In this document: positions 33,249 through 43,347 of the stretch, one piece after another
Position numbering within the stretch: position 1 is the first letter of the stretch
Layout: the number at the start of each line of letters is the position of its first letter
From: Closterium sp. Naga37s-1
Taxonomy: Eukaryota > Streptophyta > Zygnematophyceae > Desmidiales > Closteriaceae
Direction: 5' to 3'
Length of the DNA: 64,000 nt
Assembly: GCA_947471745.1 (NCBI GenBank)
Contig: CANJKZ010001158.1
Coordinates: forward strand, 434,001 to 498,000
Notes under the pieces: generated by a model
Told to the model about the DNA's origin: nothing
The model's database searches: none
The model's input: the letters and a program-made list of their open reading frames with translations, nothing else
Position numbers and translations under genes: made by a program

Positions 33249-34559
33249 GGCAGCAAGAATAGCATCAAAGTCAAGGTCAAAGACAGCTACACCCGCCCTA
33301 GACAGCTCACCCCAGCGGGGGATCTCAGTGGCCTCAGGGAACTGGTGACGCCAAGCGTCCGTCAGGCGGCCAAAGCAGCGCTGGGTGGAGTGCGCACCCC
33401 CGCACTGCTCACCCGCGCGGTCGCCGGTGCGTAGGACGTAGGTGCACGGGCCAGTACCCCCAGGCCGCTGGCGAGAAGCGTACCACTCACGGAGCTGCTG
33501 AGGGGAGGGGATGTCACGAGTGCGCTGCTGCTGCTGCTGCTGCTGGCGCTGACCACCACCGGAGCCGCCCCTCTGTGCAGCGCCACCCCGACCAGCTCCA
33601 CCTCCTCCGCCGCCTCCTCCTCCACCGCCGCCACCTCCGCTCCCACCGCCACCGCCACCGCCGCCTCCGCCTCCACTGCCGCCACCGACACCTCCGCCCC
33701 CGCCACCACTCCACCGCCACCCCCACCCCCTCCACCGCCTCCACCGCCGCCTCCACCGCCCCCGCTAGCTCCTCCAGTGCCCCTGCCCCCCTTGCCCTTG
33801 CCAGGGCGACGTCTCCCGCTAGGGGTAGACGCCGCACCGACCGACTCAAGCCCAACGAGGTCGGCCGCAGCAGCAGAGGCAACAGAGGGCAAAAGGGGGG
33901 AGGGGGAACACCCCTCAAAGATGGGGGTGCGAGGGTCACCACGAGAGGCTCCTACAGCGACTATGCTCTTCTCTGCTGCTAGGAGGGACTTCTCGAGGAG
34001 GTCAACGGTGAGAGTGGTGGGGCAAACGGAGAGGAAGTGGTCCCTGACTACGCGAAGGGAGTCAGGGAGCCGGGTGCCTATGTAGTAGAGGGTGATGTAC
34101 ATGGGGGGGGGGGTTCTTGGCGCAGAACTCAGCAGGAAGCGCAGCGCGGTAGCGAGTGTCACTAGTGCGGAGGTGCGTAATGAGGTCAGCGACTGTGGGA
34201 AAGGCAGCAAGGTCAGGGAAGAGGTACGGTAGCATGAGGCGGCTCAGTGCAGCAGTGGCAGGGGAGGAGTAGCGCATAACTACAGCGTCGTACAAGGTCT
34301 GAGCACTCTTGTACTGGCTAAAGTGCGCACGCTCAGAGGTAGGCAGGTGGCGACGCACAGCATCGCGAGTGGCCCACTGTGAGCGAACATTAGCGTCGGC
34401 ATCAGCAGCAGGGGCAGGAGAGGCACCAGAGGTGAGGTCAAAGAGGGAGAGACCGTCTGCCCTATCGCACTGTAGGAAAAGCTGCAGGTCATCTACCCAG
34501 ACGTCAAAGTCAATGGCCCGACCCTCAGCGTCAAAGGCGAGGACACTAGGGGTAGCCAT
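33249..34559 (-). pseudogene. Copia-B gag, interrupted by two frame shifts
   Basis: The ATG at 34559 gives MATPSVLAFDAEGRAIDF, matching the gag start of Copia-A. Gag stays in frame to an 11-base C run (sense strand; plus-strand G run 34103-34113) and continues in another frame (MYITLYYIGTRLPDS). It returns to the original frame inside the Gly-rich tract near 33730. It then shows the C-x13-C-x3-H-x4-C motif and runs straight into pol. Both shifts lie in slippage-prone sequence, so they may be real lesions, assembly errors or, less likely, recoding sites. Confidence 0.75.
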
Positions 34560-35041
34560 GACAGCAGTAGACTAGCAGCGCGAACAGTAGGGTGAGGGCA
34601 GTGCAGGGACAGAGGCGCTGCACTTACCGGACAGGGCGACTCGGGTGGCTCAGCGGCTCGGCGGCTCGGCAACTCGGCGGCTCGGGCGGCTCGGGCGGCT
34701 CGGCGGTACGGCGGCTCGGCAGCAAGCACGGCTCGGCGACACGGCGGCTCGGGCGGCTCGGGCGGTACGGCGGCTCAGGCGGTACGGCGGCTCGGCGGTA
34801 CGGGCGGCTCAGGTGGCGCGGCGAGGCCGCGTGGGGAGCGGCGGCGGGGCCGAGTGGAGCGGCGTCGGCGGGTGCAGTCAGCTGCGGCAGCAGCCGCGGC
34901 CCCGAGGGAGGTGGTGGCGGCTGCTGCTGGCGACGGCTGCGGCTGCTGCTGCAGGGACGGCAGCGGCCGCTGCGGTAGGGGCGGCGACAGTGGGCCGGAG
35001 AGGGCGGTGCGAGGGGCCGCGGAGGGCGGCGACGGGCCGTA

Positions 35042-35068
35042 GGGGGGGGGGGGGGGGGGGGGGGGGGG
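35042..35068. repeat. G homopolymer (27 bases) in the Copia-B leader
   Basis: An uninterrupted G run sits between two GC-rich leader segments. Its length is likely to be unstable and error-prone in assembly. Confidence 0.85.
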
Positions 35069-35415
35069 CGTGAGGGGCCGCGGGAGGGGCCGTAAGGGGC
35101 GTAAGGGGCCGCACGAGGGGCCGGAAGGGACGGCGCGAGGGGCCGTAAGGGGCCGTAAGGGGCCGCTGAGGGCGGTGCGAGGGGCCGACGGGCGACGCGA
35201 GGGGCCGTAAGGGGCCGTAAGGGGCCGCGCGAGGGGCCGTAAGGGGCCGTAAGGGGCCGACGGGCGGCACGAGGGGCCGTAAGGGGCCGTAAGGGGCCGC
35301 GCTAGGGGCCGTAAGGGGCCGTAAGGGGCCGCGCTAGGGGCCGTAAGGGACGGCGCGAGGGGCCGTAAGGGGCCGCTAAGGGCGACGCGAGGGGCCGTGA
35401 GGGGTCGTGAGAGGG
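35069..35415 (-). repeat. Copia-B leader minisatellite, 10-bp unit
   Basis: Tandem GGGGCCGTAA units (plus strand), mixed with CGCGAGGGGCCG variants, fill most of the leader next to the 5' LTR. Confidence 0.85.
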
Positions 35416-35464
35416 CGCGACTGTGGGAGCGAAGCGCGCTCCGGGCAGGAAAAAAAAATTTCGT

Positions 35465-35510
35465 GGTGGGCCCTAGGAAGCGTTCCCACTAGGGAACCTG
35501 CTCGATACTA
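35465..35510 (-). promoter_or_regulatory. Copia-B primer site, leader hairpin and GGGCCCACC box
   Basis: Sense-strand order from the LTR: TAGTATCGAGCAGG (a degenerate Met-tRNA-type site), a hairpin GTTCCC-TAGT-GGGAAC (35482-35497), then GGGCCCACC (35465-35473). The stem sequence differs completely from that in Copia-A, but pairing and spacing are kept. Confidence 0.7.
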
Positions 35511-35639
35511 TGAGAAGAAACGAGGAATGGATGAACTATGAATGAATTGGGTACAAGTACTAACCCTAATTGGGTTGTACCCCTTATGGGCTACCCCACT
35601 ATAGCCTACACAATATGCATGAGCTATAATGTTCTGACA
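35511..35639 (-). repeat. Copia-B 5' LTR (129 bp)
   Basis: The transcription-start side of the element, identical to the left LTR by eye. Confidence 0.93.
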
Positions 35640-35644
35640 CTACT

Positions 35645-36068
35645 GTCAGTAGAGCTACACTGTGAGATCCCCGATCGATCCTAGGGGGGGTTACAGGCGC
35701 GTTTGCCTGGGGGGTTATGGGCGCACTGACCCGCTACTGAAACAAGCCCTTTTATCCCAATGGTCTGACAGCTACCTCCGCAAAAACAATTCTATGTTTC
35801 AGAGCTTCCACATGAGCGTTAACAAAGGTTGCGCACATTCCATTTGATCATGGTTAAAATTTCATGTGCTTATGCTGGAAAACCTGTGTTTTCTGAAGTA
35901 TGACCACACAAGCGGAACTACACCTGTCTACCGAATTTCCCAGGCAAATGCTGTCCGTTACTGTATATATTACCTGAGAAGTGTACCCGAACCTGCTTTT
36001 CACGAGCTTGAGGCCCACAGATGTGTCATTTTGACAGGCGAGCAGATGTGTGAAAACATTCCCCACTC
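35645..36068. other. Intergenic DNA, nothing recognised
   Basis: Short open frames only. No motif, RNA or repeat could be supported between Copia-B and the first MITE. Confidence 0.5.
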
Positions 36069-36071
36069 TAA

Positions 36072-36603
36072 GGACGTGGGCCCAATCGACTTTGATCAGC
36101 TCTGATCGGATCGGGTTGGGTCGGATCGGATTGCTTGTGATCGTTTTTCTCGCGCCTTCCGATCAGAGATGATTTTCCTCGAATGTTTTGCGCTCTTGCA
36201 TGAAAACTGTCGGCCCATAACCTGGTAGTTGCATCCCAACTTTGGCGAGACGGACGAATCTCAGTATCATGGTAATGTCGCCAACATCGCCCGCACCGCA
36301 CAAGGTCCGCACGATGGCTATGGCATACAGTTATCGCCGATCTGGGTGTATTCGCAAGGATTTTCGAGACCTCATGGCGAGACGTGTTAGATTTCGCGTA
36401 CGTCGCCCAGGTCGCCGATCACATGCAATCAAGTGATTGGGGCTGATTGTGTCTGATCAGGTCTGATCGGGCTGTTTGAGGCGATTGATTGAGTTGGCGC
36501 GATCAGCTGATTGCCCCCGATTGCCAGAAATCTGTTTCCCGCCTTCCTCGAAGCTTTTGATCGCCTCTGATCGCGCCGATCAAAGTCGATTGGGCCCACG
36601 TCC
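36072..36603. mobile_element. MITE-like element 1 (532 bp, TAA target duplication)
   Basis: Perfect 26-bp terminal inverted repeats begin GGACGTGGGCCCAATCGAC and end in TTTGATC (36072-36097 and 36578-36603). They are flanked by TAA on both sides (36069-36071 and 36604-36606). The interior is very rich in TGATCG/CGATCA motifs, and no transposase frame is present. A 3-bp TWA duplication is typical of the PIF/Harbinger superfamily. Confidence 0.8.
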
Positions 36604-36899
36604 TAACCCCCCACCCCGCCTCCCCCCAAACACCACCACCGAGCTCCCCCCAACCCCCTCCCATTCACCCTGCCTTCCAGCCCCCTATTCCCAGGTAGAA
36701 ACCCCTTAAAGGCGGGGTGCAACTTCTTAGGAGTAGTAGCAGGACAAACATGGAGTGTGCGTAACGAGACCCTTATTGGATGAAAAAAATGGAATCTCGG
36801 AGAAGACAAACTTCTCGCCACAGAACTGCCTGGGACAACCAAGTTCCAAGCTATAATACTTCGAAGTTGAAGCTGATAGTTGGGCCACGGCTTTAATTA

Positions 36900-37067
36900 G
36901 GATGCGGCACCTCTAGCACCGATCTTGCGATCGATCCTGCGGACGATCAAATGTTTTAGGAGTTTAAAATGGTTCCGAAATATTTAAATGTTTTTAGCAG
37001 GATTTCAGTACTGTTGAATCAGCGATCCTGCGATCGATCGTGCAAAATTGCTTGAGTTGTCGCATCC
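36900..37067. mobile_element. MITE-like element 2 (168 bp, TTA target duplication)
   Basis: Inverted ends GGATGCGGCACCTCTAGCA and, on the opposite strand, GGATGCGACAACTCAAGCA agree at 16 of 19 bases. TTA flanks both ends (36897-36899 and 37068-37070). GCGATCGATC occurs near both ends. The size and the TTA duplication fit a Tourist/Harbinger-type MITE. Confidence 0.7.
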
Positions 37068-37070
37068 TTA

Positions 37071-38155
37071 GACTACACTGATATAGGGCAAAGGTGAAAT
37101 CCTGGTTCTGCTCACCATCCAAAACAAGTGGGAGTTTGGGTGTTCACGTCTGTGAGCTTCGTCCATTGTCAAGCTCGACAAAGGCAGTGCGGGGCTTCAC
37201 ATTGGCTGCATGCCAAGTGGCCGTGCCTTCACTGTGTCGGCAGCTCACACAGTCACTCACATTCCCCACGACACCAAGAAACCAGGCCTCACTGCACGTG
37301 ATCAGCACACTGGTTTACTGTACAACCTCAAACGAATATGCCAGGGATATTATGAGAATGGTAACTAAATAAGGATTAAAAAAACGCACGGCACGTGGTA
37401 ACTCGTTTCACGCATTTTGTTATGAGTTCAAAAAAAAGAGAGGGTGCTGAATTCAATATCGGGAATGTGATTAACAAATATTAAACAAATAATGGAGTCT
37501 AAGCGGTGATTTAGCGAAAAGCCAGCTAGGCGTAGTCTTTGGGATCGCGAGGTTTAACCCTGGTTCGGGGTTGTCAAACCCGGAACCACTACAATATACA
37601 ATCGGGAGGCGAAATTGTCGGACCGAGCCTGGTTTTCCATAAGCTGGACTTGTACGCGCATAGTATGGCCTAGTAAATAGTTATGACAAAATCGTTACTC
37701 TTTGGTAACTCAACATTAGCGAATGATAACGGCAATTGTGAGTGGAAGCTACACGATAAATGGCCCCGCCCTTGTTGGGCGAAGGCGCTTGTGCAGTCGG
37801 GTGCGCGGGAAGGGTAGTCAGCTGCCTTCGGACCAGGGTCCACAATATCAACACCATCCCTGATTTCATGATGTTTTTATGCGTTTGCCCTGTAATTTTG
37901 AGATAATGTTGATTTTTACCCTGTTACTTCAGGATACTGTCTTATGTTTTGCTTGGAATTTCAAAGTGGCCGTGATATTTTGCCCTGAAGCGTCAGGATG
38001 AAAGTGATGAACGCCCTGACACGAATAAAGGATGGTGGAGGGGGGTGTGGGGGAGAAGGGAGGAACTGTGTTTGTTTTCCCCCTGAATCTGGTCCTGCAT
38101 TGGCAAAATGATTCACGTTGCACATTTGTTTACGCATGCACTTGTACGGGATGTT
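37071..38155. other. Intergenic DNA ending in a degenerate tandem repeat
   Basis: No gene is recognised. From about 37860 to 38020 there are imperfect units of about 32-36 bases built on TTTTGCCCTGAA...TCAGGATA. Similar units resume at 41805 beyond Copia-C, so the element appears to have inserted into this repeat tract. Confidence 0.5.
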
Positions 38156-38187
38156 CTCTCTGTCAGATTTATATGACAGAGCTACTG

Positions 38188-41100
38188 TCTGAGACCTCCC
38201 CAGCCTTGCTGTGGACGGGGAAGGTTGGCGATGCGTCTGCGTTCCGTGTCTGGGGATCTCGGGCGTTTGTCCGCGACTTGTCTGCGGACAAGCTGTCCCC
38301 TCGTGCTGCTCCTTGCGTCTTCCTTGGCTTCCCCCCTGACGCGCCAGGGTGGCAGTTCTACCACCCCACCTCTCGCCGTGTTCTGTCCTCCCAGGACGTC
38401 ACGTTTGACGAGTCGGTCCCCTACTACCGCCTCTTCCCCTACCGCACTCCGTCCCTCCCCCCGCCACCGCTCTTCCTTGTACCAGGTCCCCCCCCGGTAG
38501 ACCCCCTCCCCCCTCAGGGTCCTGCCCCTTCAGGTGTGTCCCAGGTAGACGCAGTCGAGCCTGTCGAGGTTACTGGTGACTCTGGTGCTGCTGAGGGTGC
38601 TGAGCCTGGGGGTGCTGACTCTGGGGGTGCTGAGCGTGTGGGTGCTACGCCTGGGGGTGCTGAGCCGGAGGGTGCTACTACTGGGGGTCCTGAGCCTGGG
38701 GGTGCTGAGCCTGGGGGTGCTACGCCTGGGGGTGCTGAGCCTGGGGGTGCGGAGCCTGAGGGAGCTGGGCCTGCTCGTGTGGCGTCTGGCGGTGCTGAGC
38801 CTGGAGGTTCTCCGGGTGCTTCGTCTCGGCGGGAGCCACTCTCTCCACAGGAGCTGCGCGAGTGGTTTGCCCGGCGCTGGAGGCATGCTGCTGGAGCTGG
38901 AGGTTCTTCGGCTGCTGAGGGTGCTGGTGCCGTGGGTCCCGGAGGTGCTCGTACTGGGAGTACTGGAGCTGCTGGGCCTGCGGGTACGACTGGAGCTGGA
39001 GCTGCTGAGGGTGTTGGCGCTGAGGCTACTACTGTCGGTCCTGGAGGCGGTCCTGCTGGGGGTACTACTGGTGCGGCTGGAGGTCCTGGAGCTGGAGGTG
39101 CTGCTGGCGCTGGTGCTGCCGCTGGGGGTACTGGTGCTGTCCCTGCTGTGTCTGGAGTCGCCGCGCGGCCTCGGCCGTACTTCGTTCCGCTCCTTCAGCA
39201 GGTTCTTGGTCTCCCGCCTTCTACTGGTCCTCCTCCTCCCTTAGAGTGTCCACAGCCTGTCCCGTCACAGTTCCAGTTACAGCCGGCCTCCCCACTGCCC
39301 GCTCCCTCTCCCTACACTGGTCCTACTGGAGGTCTTGCTGAGCGTCGTGAGCCTGCGTCCCGCCCTGCGTCGCCTGTCCGTGCTGCTCGCACTAGTGGTC
39401 GTGGTTCGCGTCAGCGTCCTCCTCCTGTCCCTGGCACACACCGGATGTCTCTGCGTCCGTCCACTGCTCCTCTGCGTGCCCCTTTGCCGTCTCCTCCTGA
39501 GTCCTCTCTTCCTGCTCTTCCCGACCCGGAGTCGGACTCTCTTCGTGCTGCCAGTCCTACTGTCACGCGTCTCCTTGCTACTGTTGTCACTGACCCTTCC
39601 TTTGAGTCCACTGCTGCGTCTGCCCTAGTTACTGAGCTCGTCGACTTTGCTGCTCGCTGTCGTCTAGACTACGCTGCTAGTCTTGTTGCTGAGTCTGTCT
39701 GTCCTCCGTCCGTCGGGGGTGAGTGTGCCCTTGGCACGGACGTCCTTGAGGACAGGCAAGAGGAGTTCCAGTGTTTGGCTGCTGCTTCACCTCATCTCGT
39801 GTCCGTACTGCTTACCCCTGAGGGAGACCCGGATGCACTTGACATCCCGACTCCGCGCTCTTACGCGGAGGCGATAGAGGGTCCCTACTCCTCTCAGTGG
39901 CAGGCAGCTATGGACGCAGAGATGGCTTCCTGGAAGTCCACAGGCACCTACGTCGACGAGGTTCCCCCGCCTGGGGCGAACATCGTCAGTGGCATGTGGA
40001 TTTTCAGGGTGAAGCGGCCGCCGGGTTCTCCGCCTGTCTTCAAGGCGCGTTACGTGGCTCGTGGCTTTAGTCAGCGGCAGGGAGTTGACTACTTTCAGAC
40101 CTTCTCTCCCACCCCGAAGATGACCACTCTTCGGGTACTGCTGCACGTAGCTGCTCACCGCGACTACGAGCTGCACTCTCTTGACTTCAGCACTGCTTTC
40201 TTGCAGGGTAGCCTGCACGAGGAGATCTGGCTGCGTCGCCCACCTGGCTTCACTGGGTCTTTTCCTCCTGGCACCCAGTGGAGCCTCCGGCGGCCAGTCT
40301 ACGGTCTCCGCCAGGCACCGCGTGAGTGGCACGACACACTGAGGACTACACTTGCGGCTCTTGGGTTTGCTCCCTCTACTGCCGACCCGTCGCTGTTTCT
40401 GCGCACCGACACTTCTTTGCCGCCGTTCTACATCCTCGTGTACGTCGACGACTTGGTCTTTGCCACAGCTGACACTGCTGGACTCGCCCACGTGAAGTCC
40501 GAGCTGCAGAAGAGACACACGTGCACAGACCTGGGTGAACTGCGCAGCTACCTTGGCTTGCAGATCACCCGGGACAGAGCACGCCGCACCATTACCCTGA
40601 CTCAGTCACACATGGTGCAGCAGGTCCTTCAGCGCTTCGGCTTCACGTACTCCTCGCCTCAGGCCACTCCTCTGCCTACTCGCCACTCGCTCTCAGCTCT
40701 GCCTTCGGATGAGTCCGTAGAGTCGAGTGGCCCGTACCCAGAGCTTGTTGGCTGCCTCATGTACCTGATGACCTGCACACGACCTGACCTTGCATACCCT
40801 CTTAGCATTCTCGCACGCTATGTTGCTCCTGGGAGACACAGACCGGAGCACATGGCTGCAGCGAAGAGGGTGTTGCGCTACTTGTGCAGTACGTCGGGCA
40901 TGGGGCTTGTGCTTGGAGGGCAGAGTCCAGTGGTCCTCACTGGGCACGCAGACGCTTCTTGGGCTGACGACCAGGCTACACAGCGGTCGTCACAGGGTTA
41001 CACCTTCAGCCTTGGTTCCGGTTCTGTTTCGTGGCGGGCTACCCGCTCGTCTTCTGTTCTCGGCTCCAGTTGTGAGGCTGAGATCTACGCTGGGGCCATG

Positions 41101-41523
41101 GCTGCACAGGAGCTTCGCTGGCTCACCTACCTGCTGACTGACCTCGGAGAGCCGCCTCGTTCTCCTCCAGTGCTGTACGTAGACAACAAGGCCATGCTGG
41201 CCTTGTGTCGAGAGCAGAGACTTGAGCACAGAACGAAGCACATTGCTCTCCGCTACTTCCTTGCTCGTGAGCTACAGCAGCGTGGTCAGCTGCGACTTGC
41301 GTACGTGGCCTCTCAGGCCAACACTGCTGATATCTTCACCAAGGCACTTGCGCCTTGTGATCATCAGCGTTTCTGTACTCAGCTGGGCCTTGTGCCTACC
41401 TTGCCTCACTTGCTCACCCCTTGGCCTTGTTTGTACTGTTGCATATATATATACACGTGCTCTTGCTTGTCTAGCCTTATATATATATGTAATCATGCAT
41501 GTGAACTGGCCTTGCGGCCTTGA
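38188..41523 (+). pseudogene. Copia-C pol, 5'-deleted (integrase tail, linker, RT, RNase H)
   Basis: Coding similarity starts at SETSPALLW after the deletion junction and runs without a stop for about 1,110 codons. It covers the integrase C-terminal region, GGAEP-type linker repeats, RT with YVDD and RNase H to FTKAL. The frame is also open into the flanking host DNA back to 38032. There is no gag, protease or integrase catalytic core, and no promoter from a complete LTR, so it is classed as a pseudogene. Its RT and RNase H nearly match Copia-B. Confidence 0.85.
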
Positions 41524-41622
41524 ACTTGTGCTCGGAATGTGTGGTGACTTTGTGATCCACCCTGAGCTTGCTTTGCTTTGCTTGACTGGTCTTGTGACCC
41601 CTTCTTCTCCCCCACTTTGCCT

Positions 41623-41631
41623 ATGGGGGTG
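41623..41631 (+). promoter_or_regulatory. Copia-C polypurine tract
   Basis: ATGGGGGTG abuts the 3' LTR, preceded by CCCACTTTGCCT as in Copia-B and Copia-D. Confidence 0.75.
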
Positions 41632-41760
41632 TGTCAGATTTATATGACAGAGCTACTGTAGGCTATAGTGGGGTAGCACATATGGGGTACAGTTTTCTAG
41701 GGTTTGCATTTGTACCCAACTTTCCCTTAGTCATCCTCATTCCTGTTTTCTTAATTCACA
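41632..41760 (+). repeat. Copia-C 3' LTR (129 bp)
   Basis: It starts TGTCAGATTTATATGACAG and ends TTAATTCACA, followed by CTCTC. It shares the Copia LTR core with B but differs widely in the rest. Confidence 0.88.
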
Positions 41761-41765
41761 CTCTC

Positions 41766-42784
41766 GTTGGTACGCTGCATTACTAATCATGGACTTGCAA
41801 TTCTTTTTTGCCCTGAGATATCACGATAAGGCCTACAGTTACCTTGAAACTTAAGGATTGCCATATGGTTTTACCCTGAAAAACCAGGGCATTTTTTCCC
41901 TTTTCAATAGTTGCCTTGAGGCCTCAGGGTGCCCTAAATCCTAGCACAGGTCCTGCCGCGGACTATGCGGGGACTGTACGCGGAACATCAACATGGTTAA
42001 CATTTGCGGTTGGTGTCGACCTGGGCGGTCGACAAGCACGCGACGAGTTACCCGACCGACGAGGTTCTGCAGAATTGTGCGATCATCGTCCAGATTGTTG
42101 TGGCGAAGTCGACCAATACGGCAACACGTGATCGGCGTAGCTCATCAGACACAACTGTTGGCGTGCGGCCAATTTGGCATCTGGGTGATGTGCGTGACGG
42201 TGAACGGTGTGCTCAACCGTCTACAAACATATGCGAAGTGTATGTACGCATGTGCTGTCACCTGCGGTTGCAATACTGGCATGCCGCCCTGCTGCAGCAT
42301 TTGCAAGCCGCCTTGGTGTAGCGCTAGCAAGCCACTGTCCTTGCTGGGTTGGCAAACCACATTTCTCCAGTGTTGGTGCGGTGCCAACCTGCAGCGCTGG
42401 CATGTCGCCAACTTTGCTGCGCTGGCGATCGACCTCCCTGTTTGCTAGGCTGCATTGCATCTGATGTAGTTGTTGTAGCTATTGCAACTATCTATCATTG
42501 TTGTTCTCAACTTTTGCTAGTGAACTTCTAAATGTTTTGGGCTGTTAACTCACAAGTGCTAGAGAACACAAGCTAATCCACAACCACTCCAACCACTCGT
42601 GCCTCCACCTATAGTTCAGCTCCCACCGGTGTAGAGTGACTCTCCGCAGGAAGAACCCCCCCCCCCCCCCTCCCCCCCCCCGCCCCCTCGCCCCTGTAAA
42701 TACTAATACGGAATATATATTTGAGTAGAAAACCGAGCCATTTTACCTTACAAAAAAGTCAATAACGATCAACAATCAATAACA
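41766..42784. other. Intergenic DNA, with a C-rich run
   Basis: The first part (about 41805-41940) continues the CCCTGA-type degenerate repeat seen left of Copia-C. There is a C-rich tract at about 42656-42690. No gene is recognised, and no tyrosine recombinase catalytic motif of the neighbouring DIRS element could be found here. Confidence 0.5.
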
Positions 42785-43198
<414 letters not shown>

Positions 43199-43315
43199 CT
43201 GTAGCTTGACTCGTTTGCAAAACGAGCGGAAGTTGGCCCAGTACGGTTCGTAGGTGCGAATCGTTGAGTCGGCCCGTGTATGTGTGGTTATCCGGAGCAA
43301 TTCTTGCTTGAGCCG
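43199..43315 (-). pseudogene. DIRS tyrosine recombinase, N-terminal fragment
   Basis: The frame reads ERLKQELLRITTHTRADST and continues IRTYEPYWANFRSFCKRVKL, which matches the SAM-like core-binding domain at the start of tyrosine recombinases. It then runs into the TTG/CAA array. The catalytic R...H-x-x-R...Y part is absent, so the copy cannot integrate by itself. Confidence 0.75.
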
Positions 43316-43347
43316 CTCAAGTAATCCTACACCAGTTACGTGAAAGG

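Larger units (their letters stand above)
28288..35639 (-). mobile_element. Copia-B, full-length and nearly intact LTR retrotransposon
   Basis: LTRs of 129 bp (28288-28416 and 35511-35639), identical by eye, are flanked by the duplication CTACT (28283-28287 and 35640-35644). In the sense direction the order is LTR, primer site, hairpin and GGGCCCACC, GC-rich leader with a 27-base G run, gag, a long uninterrupted pol frame, purine tract and LTR. Only the gag region shows frame breaks, both in homopolymer or simple-repeat sequence. This is the best candidate in the window for a protein source that serves the damaged copies. Confidence 0.93.
38161..41760 (+). mobile_element. Copia-C, internally deleted derivative with intact ends
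   Basis: The right end is a full 129-bp LTR (41632-41760). The left end keeps only the first 28 bases of the LTR (38161-38188), which run straight into integrase-coding sequence. Target duplications CTCTC flank both ends (38156-38160 and 41761-41765), so both outer ends are genuine and everything between LTR base 28 and the integrase C-terminal part has been lost. Primer site, leader, gag and protease are gone, but the remaining pol frame is open. Confidence 0.88.

Noticed and set aside
37551..37580. Hairpin GGTTTAACCC...GGGTT...AAACC with a GGTTCGGGG word, resembling a tRNA T-arm
   Set aside because: No acceptor stem, D-arm or anticodon arm can be folded around it.
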